A stretch of DNA of 64,000 nt, taken from positions 62,001 through 126,000 of the forward strand of contig JARGPN010000006.1 of NCBI GenBank assembly GCA_029213045.1, written 5' to 3'. The stretch comes from Alcanivoracaceae bacterium. Lineage in GTDB: Bacteria; Pseudomonadota; Gammaproteobacteria; Pseudomonadales; Alcanivoracaceae. The translations under genes were made by a program, and so were the position numbers. This document shows, piece after piece, positions 19,426 through 28,600 of this stretch. The notes under the pieces were generated by a model that ran no database searches, was not told where the DNA came from, and saw nothing but the letters and a program-made list of their open reading frames with translations. Numbering within the stretch: the stretch's first letter is position 1; each line of letters opens with the position of its first letter.

Positions 19426-20316
19426 ATGCATACTGGTTTCCTACGTTTCGCGGACGCTGCCTATTTAAAGGTATCCATTATTTTATCGCTGGCTAGCATC
19501 GTCGCGTATTGGTGGTACGACCCACTGGAGCCCGCCAACGGAGGCACATGGCTAGGCTTTACACTGGGATCAATTGGCGCAGGGCTTATTGTCTGGCTAA
19601 CGCTCTATGGAATGCGTAAACGGTCTTATCGTTCACGTATGGGAACTGTGCAAGGCTGGTTGTCGGCGCATGTCTATCTCGGTGTGTCGCTGATTATCAT
19701 CGGCACATTGCACACTGGGTTTCAGTTTGGCCTCAACATTCATACGCTTTCCTATGTTCTGATGCTGATTGTTATATTCAGTGGTATGTGGGGCGTGGTG
19801 TTGTACGCGCGTTTTCCCGAGTTGATTACGCTTAATCGCAACAATCTAACTCGCCACTCAATTTTTCGTGAAATTTCTGAATTGGATCGTAAGGCGTCGT
19901 TGCTGGTGGAAGCGCTCGGGTCGCCGATTGATCGAATGGTGATTACAAGTATCCAACTTTTTTCTGTCGGCGGTGGAGTATGGTCACAGCTGGCTGCGCA
20001 CGATTCATCGAAGATGATGATCCCTATTATGAAAGGCGATAAGCGCCAATGGAAAAAAGTCGGCAATAGCCAACAGGCATATTTGCTGGATATGTTGGCG
20101 CAGCAAGTTTCCGTTTGCCGCGACCCAGCAATTTCTGCTGTACTTCAGGAACTCTCTGACGTTATTCGAACAAAGAGCGGGCTGACTGGCCGTTTACTAA
20201 AAGATATTCGTATGCAGGGCATGCTCGAATTGTGGTTGTACATTCACGTGCCAATGACCTTCGCTCTTCTGGCGGCGCTTAGCGCGCATATCGTCAGTGT
20301 CTTTTATTATTGGTGA
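19426..20316 (+). CDS. Di-heme b-type membrane cytochrome (candidate inner-membrane electron carrier)
   Basis: A 296-residue membrane protein with five to six hydrophobic segments. Two helices each carry a His pair at exactly 13-residue spacing: His82 and His96 (SAHVYLG, GTLHTGF), and His274 and His288 (YIHVPM, LSAHIVS). Such H-X13-H pairs ligate two stacked b hemes across a membrane in bc1-type and ferric-reductase-type proteins. A ~110-residue soluble loop separates the halves. It would take electrons from the ferredoxin part of the preceding protein and pass them outward. GAGGAGG precedes the ATG by 5 nt, and the next gene overlaps its stop. Heme binding is inferred from the spacing. Confidence 0.8.
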   Translation: MHTGFLRFADAAYLKVSIILSLASIVAYWWYDPLEPANGGTWLGFTLGSIGAGLIVWLTLYGMRKRSYRSRMGTVQGWLSAHVYLGVSLIIIGTLHTGFQFGLNIHTLSYVLMLIVIFSGMWGVVLYARFPELITLNRNNLTRHSIFREISELDRKASLLVEALGSPIDRMVITSIQLFSVGGGVWSQLAAHDSSKMMIPIMKGDKRQWKKVGNSQQAYLLDMLAQQVSVCRDPAISAVLQELSDVIRTKSGLTGRLLKDIRMQGMLELWLYIHVPMTFALLAALSAHIVSVFYYW

Positions 20317-22001
20317 TCCTAGTGACATTCTTAATTCGAAAAATTGTCACTGCGGAAGGCGCGCAAAAAGGGTACCAAGACTACGAAGTCGGTGCGTCTC
20401 GCTTAACCATTGGCCGAGGCACAGACCAAGATCTGCTGTTGCCAGGTGACCGCGTAGCATTGCGCCATGCCGAGTTATCGTTGCTTGGCGGAATGGTGCA
20501 GGTAAGCTCCGATGCCGCGCTTGGTGTTGTCGTGAATGGGCGCACCTGTCACAAGGCAAACTTGAAAATCGGCGATCAAATTTTGATTGGCGATTATTAT
20601 ATCGTCCTTATTGAACCGCCTGATAATGAAGTGGACTGTGCCATTACAGTTCAACAGTTACAGCCGCAGGAATACGACGGTTTAGACGTCGATGATTTTG
20701 TGATGGATCTAAAAGCAGTCGGTTGGCTGCGAAAAAGAGCGCTGACCTGGCTGCTCTTTTTCGCGTTTATGCTGATCTGTTTAGGTATTCCGTTGTGGCT
20801 AATTCAGAATCCAGACATCAAAGAAAACACAGTCGTTCCTTTGCCAACCGACAAGCTCTGGCTGTCGGGGCCGTTGCATCGCGAGCATGCGTTCATTGGA
20901 GACGACTGCAAGGCCTGCCACGCAACGCCGTTTGAGCCGGTGCAAGACAGTGCCTGTGGCAGTTGTCACACGGATGTTAGTCATCACGTTCCGGAGTCGC
21001 ATCCAGCGAAGATGCTTTTTTCCGTGCAAACCTGCGCCTCATGCCACCACGAGCATAATGAACAGCAACGCATGGTGATGGAGGATCAGCGGTTTTGTTC
21101 CAGTTGTCATCGCGTGTTGGCAACTGTGATGGGCAAAAAGGCAAAGGTTGGTAATGCTTCTGACTTTACCCGCGATCACCCTGATTTTCGTTTGAGTTTG
21201 TTGCAGCCTAAGTTAGTCGATGGCGATTGGAGCTGGATGCAGACGGGCCGCACCCCATGGACAGAAGAACTCAAAGAGCAAAACCATTTACGCTTTGATC
21301 ATCAGCAGCATTTAGATGAAGGCGGGCTAAAAAATGAATCGGGTGAATATGAAACATTGCAGTGTGCGAGTTGCCATCAGGTTTCTGCAGATGGTTTTAG
21401 CATGGCGCCAGTGACGATGGAAAACTCTTGTGCGCGTTGCCATTCGTTAGCCTTTGATGTGGCACGCCCAGACAGAGAGGTGCCGCACGCGCCTCCTGAA
21501 AAAGTTATTGCCAATTTACGAGAATATTTTAGTACGCGTTTTATCGAAGAGCGTATGGGGGGAGAGAGTGACAACTCCGTGCGGCGCCCAGGCGTTAAGA
21601 ATGAGACGCCGCGGCTGCAACAAGAAGGGCTCGAGTGGGTTGAGGCGCGAACCCAAGAGATCGCACAGGATTTGTTTGAACGACGTGCGTGCGTGACATG
21701 CCATGAAGTAGATGTTGTGGAAACTTCCGGTGAAAAGACATGGCACGTTCGGCCAAACCGTCTTAACCAAGATTGGTTTGTTGCGGCACCTTTTCCGCAT
21801 TACAAACATCGCAACCAAGAATGTAGCGATTGCCATGCCGCCCAAGATTCAACGGAAAGCAGCGATATTTTGATGCCGCACATCGGGCAGTGTCAGGATT
21901 GCCACGGTGGCGCCGATACGGAAGATCATGTTCTCTCGATGTGTGTCACCTGCCACGAATATCATCAGCCGGAAACGGGACTGATGACGAGTAAGCCATG
22001 A
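20313..22001 (+). CDS. FHA domain - membrane helix - periplasmic decaheme cytochrome c
   Basis: A protein of about 562 residues with an unusual build. Residues ~25-100 form an FHA-like domain (LTIGRG, RHAEL, VVNGRT, LKIGDQILIG); the usual Ser before RxxH is replaced by Ala-Leu, so phosphopeptide binding is uncertain. One membrane helix follows (about 143-165), then a periplasmic part with ten CXXCH motifs (CKACH, CGSCH, CASCH, CSSCH, CASCH, CARCH, CVTCH, CSDCH, CQDCH, CVTCH). It would carry electrons across the periplasm from the b-type cytochrome. The start may be GTG 20313 (GTGA overlap with the preceding stop), TTG 20310 or GTG 20322. The stop overlaps the next ATG by 4 nt. Confidence 0.88.
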   Translation: MILVTFLIRKIVTAEGAQKGYQDYEVGASRLTIGRGTDQDLLLPGDRVALRHAELSLLGGMVQVSSDAALGVVVNGRTCHKANLKIGDQILIGDYYIVLIEPPDNEVDCAITVQQLQPQEYDGLDVDDFVMDLKAVGWLRKRALTWLLFFAFMLICLGIPLWLIQNPDIKENTVVPLPTDKLWLSGPLHREHAFIGDDCKACHATPFEPVQDSACGSCHTDVSHHVPESHPAKMLFSVQTCASCHHEHNEQQRMVMEDQRFCSSCHRVLATVMGKKAKVGNASDFTRDHPDFRLSLLQPKLVDGDWSWMQTGRTPWTEELKEQNHLRFDHQQHLDEGGLKNESGEYETLQCASCHQVSADGFSMAPVTMENSCARCHSLAFDVARPDREVPHAPPEKVIANLREYFSTRFIEERMGGESDNSVRRPGVKNETPRLQQEGLEWVEARTQEIAQDLFERRACVTCHEVDVVETSGEKTWHVRPNRLNQDWFVAAPFPHYKHRNQECSDCHAAQDSTESSDILMPHIGQCQDCHGGADTEDHVLSMCVTCHEYHQPETGLMTSKP

Positions 22002-23938
22002 CTGTTCGCCTTTGCCTGCTGCAAATTATCGTATTGTTTATCTCCGCATGCGGAGGTGGCGGCGGTAATTCGCTAAAAGGCGGCTGTGACGGTAGCTGTA
22101 CTGACGCGGGGTCATTCCTAAGCGCAGTTGACGTTGAAAATATCGTCGCGCGTGCTGCGGTAGAAGCGGGCGCACACAGCGCGGCGGCCACCATTGCGGT
22201 CGTGGATCGCGTTGGCAATGTATTGGCGGTGTATCAAATGACGGGCGCCGCGGCCAGTGTGACGATTCAATCTCCCTACGCACGTGATGGCGGTTTAGAA
22301 AATATTTCATTTATTCCCTCCACGCTCGCTGCAATTTCAAAAGCGGTCACCGGTGCCTACCTTTCCAGTGAAGGCAATGCGTTTACCACGCGCACTGCCG
22401 GTCAGATCGTTCAAGAGCATTTTAATCCGGGCGAAGTGAATCAACCGGCAGGTCCACTGTTTGGCGTGCAGTTTTCACAATTAGCCTGCTCGGATTTAGT
22501 AGGAAGCTTCGTTGCTGGGACGCCAGGTCCAATGCGCGCGCCGCTTGGATTATCGGCAGATCCCGGCGGCATGCCTCTCTACAAAGAGGGTGCGGTAGTT
22601 GGTGGCATCGGCGTCGTCGTCGATGGTTTTTATAGTTTTGATAGCAAACTTGCAGACGTCGATCGCTCTCTAGATGAAGCGGTTGCTGTGGCGGGCGCTG
22701 GAGGTTTTTCGGCGCCTACCAATCGACGTGCTAATCGCATTACCGTAGACGGAAAGCAGCTGCGTTTTGCTGAACCCGCAAACGTTTATGGCAGCTCAAT
22801 AGCGACGCCGCCGCTGTCGTCGATAGCAGGCAGCCTTGTCGCTGTGCAGGGATACTTTGATGATGTTGGCGGAATATTGGCAGGCACTGCTTTTGGGCAG
22901 CCGTTATCTGGCATTCGTCCGGATACAGAAAATTTTTATCCGGGCCGCGATGCATTTGTATTGGTGGATGGCGCTAATGCGAATCGTTTTCCCCCCACAG
23001 CGAGCCCTGAGCCATTAGGATTGTCTGCGGAAGAGGCGAGAGTCCTGGTGGATGAAGGACTTAAAATTGCTAACAGCGCTCGTGCTCAAATTCGTCAGCC
23101 GCTGGGATCTGCCGCGCGCGTTTCTATCGCCGTCGTTGATTTAAACGGCGCTGTATTAGCGCTAGCCCGAACAAGAGATGCGCCTGTATTTGGTACCGAC
23201 GTTGCGCTTCAAAAAGCGCGCACGGCAGCATTTTATTCTGGCGCGCAGGCCGGTGCAGAGTTGTTGGCATTGCCCACAGCAAATTATCTTGGGCCCGATT
23301 TAGTTGCGGGCTCTCCCGTTGTCGCGTCGACATCCTCCATTGCTGACTACGTGACCGCGCTACGTAGCTTCCTTGGCTTGCCCAACGCTTTGTCCGACGG
23401 TGCATTTGCTTTTACAGATCGCGCCGGCGGAAATTTATCTCGTCCATTTTATCCAGATGGACTCACTTCAGCGGCCGCGGGCCCTTTATCTAAACCGTTT
23501 TCTCAGTGGAGCCCCTTTTCAACTGGGATACAGCTTGATTTGGTCTATAACCAGCTCATTGGGCATGTTGCTTTTGCGGCGGGTCTATCCGGAGTCGATG
23601 TCGCCACTGGGTGTAGCGGCATTAGTCGCGCAACGTCAGCGGGCAACGTTGACCCGATTGCCAACGGTATTCAAATTTTCCCAGGCAGTGTGCCGGTTTA
23701 TCGCGACAACGTTTTAATCGGTGGCATTGGTGTGTCCGGCGACGGTGTGGACCAAGACGATATGATCGCGTTTTTGGGTGTTCATAATGCCGGTGCGCGA
23801 CTGAGTACAATTAATAATGCGCCCACAAGTATGCGCGCAAGCCAGTTAGAGCCGAAAGGCGCCACGCTGCGTTATGTGCAATGTCCGCAGGCTCCATTTA
23901 ATAACAGTGGGGCGCAAAATGTTTGCTCGGGGAAGTAA
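21998..23938 (+). CDS. Lipoprotein with two GlcG/HbpS-like (heme-binding) domains
   Basis: A 646-residue exported protein with a short signal and lipobox (FISAC followed by five Gly), so it should be lipid-anchored. Two copies of the GlcG/HbpS (DUF336) fold are visible: AAATIAVVDRVGNVLAVYQM near residue 62 and SIAVVDLNGAVLALARTRDA near residue 370. Each is followed by a VPLYKEGAVVGGIGV-type strand (MPLYKEGAVVGGIGV and VPVYRDNVLIGGIGVSGDG). HbpS relatives bind heme or sense redox state, but many GlcG proteins have no known role. Its place between cytochrome genes suggests heme handling or sensing. It overlaps the previous gene by 4 nt (ATGA). Confidence 0.82.
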   Translation: MTVRLCLLQIIVLFISACGGGGGNSLKGGCDGSCTDAGSFLSAVDVENIVARAAVEAGAHSAAATIAVVDRVGNVLAVYQMTGAAASVTIQSPYARDGGLENISFIPSTLAAISKAVTGAYLSSEGNAFTTRTAGQIVQEHFNPGEVNQPAGPLFGVQFSQLACSDLVGSFVAGTPGPMRAPLGLSADPGGMPLYKEGAVVGGIGVVVDGFYSFDSKLADVDRSLDEAVAVAGAGGFSAPTNRRANRITVDGKQLRFAEPANVYGSSIATPPLSSIAGSLVAVQGYFDDVGGILAGTAFGQPLSGIRPDTENFYPGRDAFVLVDGANANRFPPTASPEPLGLSAEEARVLVDEGLKIANSARAQIRQPLGSAARVSIAVVDLNGAVLALARTRDAPVFGTDVALQKARTAAFYSGAQAGAELLALPTANYLGPDLVAGSPVVASTSSIADYVTALRSFLGLPNALSDGAFAFTDRAGGNLSRPFYPDGLTSAAAGPLSKPFSQWSPFSTGIQLDLVYNQLIGHVAFAAGLSGVDVATGCSGISRATSAGNVDPIANGIQIFPGSVPVYRDNVLIGGIGVSGDGVDQDDMIAFLGVHNAGARLSTINNAPTSMRASQLEPKGATLRYVQCPQAPFNNSGAQNVCSGK

Positions 23939-25694
23939 GCGCTATCTGATATTTTCATCCATCGGGTGGTTAGCGTTGCTGTCATCATTAATGTCTGGCG
24001 CTGCGTTGGCGCAGGACTGTGTGCCAGATGAGACGAGGCAAACTGTTCGCTTGCCGGGCAAGCAGCAAAATATGTCCGCGATGTCGGAATGTGATGAATC
24101 TCGACTGGCTCCGCCGCCACTATTTCAGGATCAGCCGTTAGAGGTTGTCCCAGATCGCTGGCGCATCGTTGATAGTCTTCCCGGATACGAACAAAACCTA
24201 TTGAACCCCTACCAGCGCAATGTGCTGAAGGGCGATAAGCCGATTCATGATGAAGACTGGTTTTTATCGTTGAGTGCTATTTCAGATTCAGTGATTGAGT
24301 TACGACAAATTCCTACTCCTGTCGGGCCGCAAAGTACTGGCGGAGCAGGGGATATCGATATTTTTGGTAGTGGCGAGCAGGTGACTTACAGCCAAAGTTT
24401 TATTTTTGAAGCTGCTTACCTAAAAGGCGATACCATCTTTCGCCCACCCGATTATGAATTCCGGTTTATTCCTGTTGTGAATGTGAATCGCACAGAAGTG
24501 GACGAAATTCGTGCGTTACATATTGATCCGCGTGACGGCGACACGCGTAACGACGCCCATCTTGGTATTCAAGGCGCCTTCTTTGATTATCACATTCGCA
24601 ATGTTTCCGACCGTTATGACTTCGATAGCATTCGCATCGGTATTCAGCCGTTTAACGCCGACTTCCGTGGATTTCTTTTTCAGGATAGCCAGTTTGGTAT
24701 TCGTCTTTTTGGCACCCGTGATAATAATATCTTTCAGTACAATTTGGCGTGGTTTCGACGCTTAGAAAAAGACACCAACAGCGGTTTGAATGACGTCACG
24801 GAAAAGCTTCGAGACGACGATGTATTTGTAGCGAACTTGTACTGGCAAGATTCACCCAAGCTCGGTTTTGTTACGCAAGGCACCGTACTGTACAACCGCA
24901 ATAGAGAAGATGAATTCTTCTTTGACGACAATGGGTTTATTGCCCGTCCCGCGTCGTTGGGATTTGAGCGTCCGCGAGATTACGATGTGGTGTATGCGGG
25001 GCTAAACGGCGATGGTCATTTTGGTCGATTTAATCTTACCTTGTCCGGCTATCTCGCATTTGGTGAGGCGGACCCAGGTGTTTTTTCCACCGAGAAAACG
25101 GATATCAACGCTGGATTCTTTGCTGCGGAAGCTGGCTTTGATATGGATTGGATTCGTTGGCGAGTGACGGGTGTTTATGCATCCGGCGACAAGGACCCCT
25201 ACGACAACACAGAAACTGGCTTCGATGCTGTGTTCGAAAATCCCATTATTGCCGGTGCTGATACCAGTTTTTGGATTCGCCAAGGCTTGCCGTTGATTGG
25301 CGGTGGCGGGGTAACACTTTCCACGCGTAATGGATTATTGCCGAATTTACGGTCATCGAAAGAGCACGGCCAGTCAAACTTCACTAATCCCGGGTTGCAG
25401 CTATTAGGCGTCGGTGCCGATCTCGACCTGACGCCGTCAACGAGACTTTCATTCAACGTAAATCATTTACGCTTTGATAACACAGCGGTGCTGCAAGCGA
25501 TGCGCCAGCAAGCGGATATTGATAACGAAATAGGGTTGGATATTTCTGCCGCGTTAATTTGGCGGCCACTAGAAATTCAAAATGTGGTGTGCCGCTTATC
25601 GGCAGCGCGACTTTTACCGGGCGACGGCTTCGATCAGCTTTACGCTGAAGAAAGCAGATATTCGGTGCTCGCAAACTTAATACTGACGTATTGA
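23919..25694 (+). CDS. Outer-membrane beta-barrel protein of the multiheme operon
   Basis: A protein of ~591 residues starting at the ATG at 23919, which gives a clean signal peptide ending at GAALAQ; the start lies 20 nt inside the preceding gene. After a ~100-residue leader region the sequence is a long run of alternating amphipathic strands with aromatic ends (FIFEAAYL, FRFIPVVNVN, LWLxxx-type turns), ending in LILTY, the terminal aromatic expected of an outer-membrane barrel. It lacks the N-terminal CXXC of MtrB. By position it is the candidate pore for passing electrons, or for letting the propeller cytochrome through the outer membrane. The barrel call is firm, the electron role inferred. 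Confidence 0.8.
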   Translation: MFARGSKRYLIFSSIGWLALLSSLMSGAALAQDCVPDETRQTVRLPGKQQNMSAMSECDESRLAPPPLFQDQPLEVVPDRWRIVDSLPGYEQNLLNPYQRNVLKGDKPIHDEDWFLSLSAISDSVIELRQIPTPVGPQSTGGAGDIDIFGSGEQVTYSQSFIFEAAYLKGDTIFRPPDYEFRFIPVVNVNRTEVDEIRALHIDPRDGDTRNDAHLGIQGAFFDYHIRNVSDRYDFDSIRIGIQPFNADFRGFLFQDSQFGIRLFGTRDNNIFQYNLAWFRRLEKDTNSGLNDVTEKLRDDDVFVANLYWQDSPKLGFVTQGTVLYNRNREDEFFFDDNGFIARPASLGFERPRDYDVVYAGLNGDGHFGRFNLTLSGYLAFGEADPGVFSTEKTDINAGFFAAEAGFDMDWIRWRVTGVYASGDKDPYDNTETGFDAVFENPIIAGADTSFWIRQGLPLIGGGGVTLSTRNGLLPNLRSSKEHGQSNFTNPGLQLLGVGADLDLTPSTRLSFNVNHLRFDNTAVLQAMRQQADIDNEIGLDISAALIWRPLEIQNVVCRLSAARLLPGDGFDQLYAEESRYSVLANLILTY

Positions 25695-25699
25695 TAATT

Positions 25700-28600
25700 A
25701 TGATGAGAGTTTATCTTCAACAATTGGTGCTGACACTTTTACTGCTTGTTTCGGCGGTGAGTTTCGGCTCAGAAGAATCAATCGCGGTGGATGTGCCGAA
25801 CCGTGTTACGGCGCCGTCTGCGCCTGCCTGGCAAACAAAGGCAGAAGCGGAGACCAAAAGCCAAGGGTGTGTGAGTTGTCACGCGGCGAGCGATGAAAAA
25901 ACCATGCACGCCAATCCAGCGGTAACGTTGGGCTGTGTTGATTGTCACGGTGGCGACGCATCAGTCATGCGGCCCGATAATATTAACGATATTCATGCCG
26001 AGAGTTATCAGAGTGCGTTGCGCTCCGCGCACGTGCTGCCAAATTATCCCAGCGACTGGCATTTTCCTCACAGCGCAAACCCTAAAAATAGTTATACCTT
26101 GCTGAATCGTGAAGCGCCGGAATATGTGCGTTTTGTGAACCCTTCGGATTATCGGATTGTGCGTGAGGCGTGCGGCGCCTGCCATTTGCCGCAAATTCTG
26201 GCGGCAGAGCGTTCTATTATGGCAACCGGCGCTATGTTGTGGGGCGGCGCGTCGTACAACAACGGCATCCTGCCGTACAAGCGTTATATTTTGGGCGAAG
26301 GCTATACTCGCGAAGGCGAACCCGCCGCAATTATCCCGCTGCAAATGCCGAACAAAAAAATGGCGGCACATGGTGTGCTGCCAGCCCTTCAGCCGGTTCC
26401 TGCATGGGAAACGGTTAAGCCCGGCGATATTTTTCGCGTGTTTGAAGACGGCGGTCGCAACATCAATAGCTTGTTTCCGGAAATAGGAATTCCCGGGTCG
26501 CTTGGCCAGATTCAACGTTTAGAAGAGCCTGGTCGTCCAGACCTAAAGCAATCGAATCGCGGGCCAGGAACGGGCGGCCGTATTTCCGTTCCGGTGATTA
26601 ATTTAACCAAAACCCGTTTGAATGATCCGCTGATGTGGTTTTTGGGTACCAATGATCAGCCCGGAGATTACCGGAGTTCAGGTTGCGCCGCCTGTCACGT
26701 GGTGTACGCCAATGACAGAGAGCCGAAACATTCTGGGCCTTATGCGCAGTACGGGCATTGGGGTAAGAGCGTTACCGTCGATCCCACCATCAGTAAAAAG
26801 GAATCAGGGCACCCCCTAAGGCACACCTTTACCCGCGCGATTCCAACGAGTCAGTGCATGGTGTGTCACATGCATCAGCCGAATATGTTTATGAATACCT
26901 ATCTTGGCTACACCATGTGGGATTACGAAGCGGATGCGCCGCATATGTGGCCGGAAGAACAAAAGTATCCTACCGCAGAAGAAATCCGTGAAGTTAACGA
27001 GCGTAACCCGGAAGGTGCTGCGCCGAGAGGCAAGTGGGCCAGTTTGGATTTCTTATCAAACGTATGGGAACTCAATCCGAAATTAAGTGATACCCAGTTC
27101 GCTGATTATCACGGACATGGTTGGAATTTCCGCGCTGTGTTTAAACGCGATCGAGAAGGAAACTTGCTCGATGCGGAAGGCAATCAGGTTTCACCTGACG
27201 ACCCGAAAAAATTCAGTAAAGCGGTACACATGGCGTCTATTCATGCAGATAAAGGCATGCACTGTGTTGATTGTCACTTTAGCCAAGACAGTCACGGGAG
27301 CGGCCATATTTACGGCCAAGTCGCCGATGCCATTGAAATTAATTGCCAAGATTGTCACGGCACGGCGGACGCTTACCCAACGTTAACGGCGACAGGGCCA
27401 GCAGCGCCACCTAAAGCGCGCAATTTGGCCTTGCTACGTAATCCGGACGGGCGCAAACGCTTCGAGTGGGTCAATGGAAAGCTCATGCAGCGCTCGCTGG
27501 TGAATCCCGGGATGGAGTGGGAGGTGAGTTTAGTTAAAGACTCCGTCGATCCTAATAATCCGCATTACAACGCAAAATCTGCACGCGCTAAATTAATGGG
27601 CCGTGACACCGATGAGTTTCACTTCGGCTTAGATGTGAAGCCGGAGCAGCGCGCTCATAAAGACGACGAAATTGAATGTTATACCTGTCATACATCATGG
27701 ACGACGGCGTGCGGCGGCTGTCACTTGCCCATTGAAGCGAATTGGAAAACAGAGCGTCATCATTACGAGGGCGGTAAATCTAGAAATTTTGCGACGTACA
27801 ATCCACAAGTGGCCCGTGACGAGATGTTTATGCTCGGTAAGCGAGGGCCGTCTCATGAGGCAAAAATTGCGCCGACGCGTTCTACCTCGGCATTGGTATT
27901 AAGTTCAACCAACGGCAATCGTGAGCGCATCTACATACAGCAGCCGCCAATTGCTTCAAGTGGATTTAGCTCGCAAGCGTTCAATCCGCATTTCCCGCAT
28001 ACCACCCGTAAAACCGAAACAAAAACCTGTAGTGATTGTCACTTGTCTGAACAGAACGACAACAACGCGATCATGGCTCAGCTGTTAATGCTTGGTACCA
28101 ACTATATTAATTTTGTTGGGCGGTTTGCGTGGGTAGGTGAAGAAGGCGGAATCTCCGCCGTGGGCGTTACCGAGTGGGATGAGCCGCAATCTGTGTATGG
28201 CAGCTACCTCCATAAGTACGCATACCCAGATTATTATCAGCAGCACATAGATCGTGATCGTGAGTTAGAAACGGTCCACACGCATCGCAGTGGCAATGCC
28301 CGTTGTTTGCAAACGCGCGGAGAATATCTGTATGTGGCGGAGGGCGAAAAAGGGTTCCGTGTCTACGATATTGCGAGCATTGATAACAAAGGATTTTCGC
28401 AGCGTATTGTGTCGGCCCCGTTCAGCAAGCTCGGTCAAGATAACCATATCGATATGCCCAATGCATCGTGTGTGGTGCTGCCAACGAATCAGCCCATCGC
28501 GCCGCTGCGTAACACCGGCGCCTTGATGCGTAAAGTGAATTTAGAGCAGCCGTTTCATCCAATCTTTAATTACGCGTTGATCACAGACGAGCAGGATGGC

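Noticed and set aside
25961-26515. 184-codon minus-strand frame inside the decaheme-LVIVD gene
   Set aside because: Shadow of the cytochrome gene; composition is His/Arg rich and no start signal is present.
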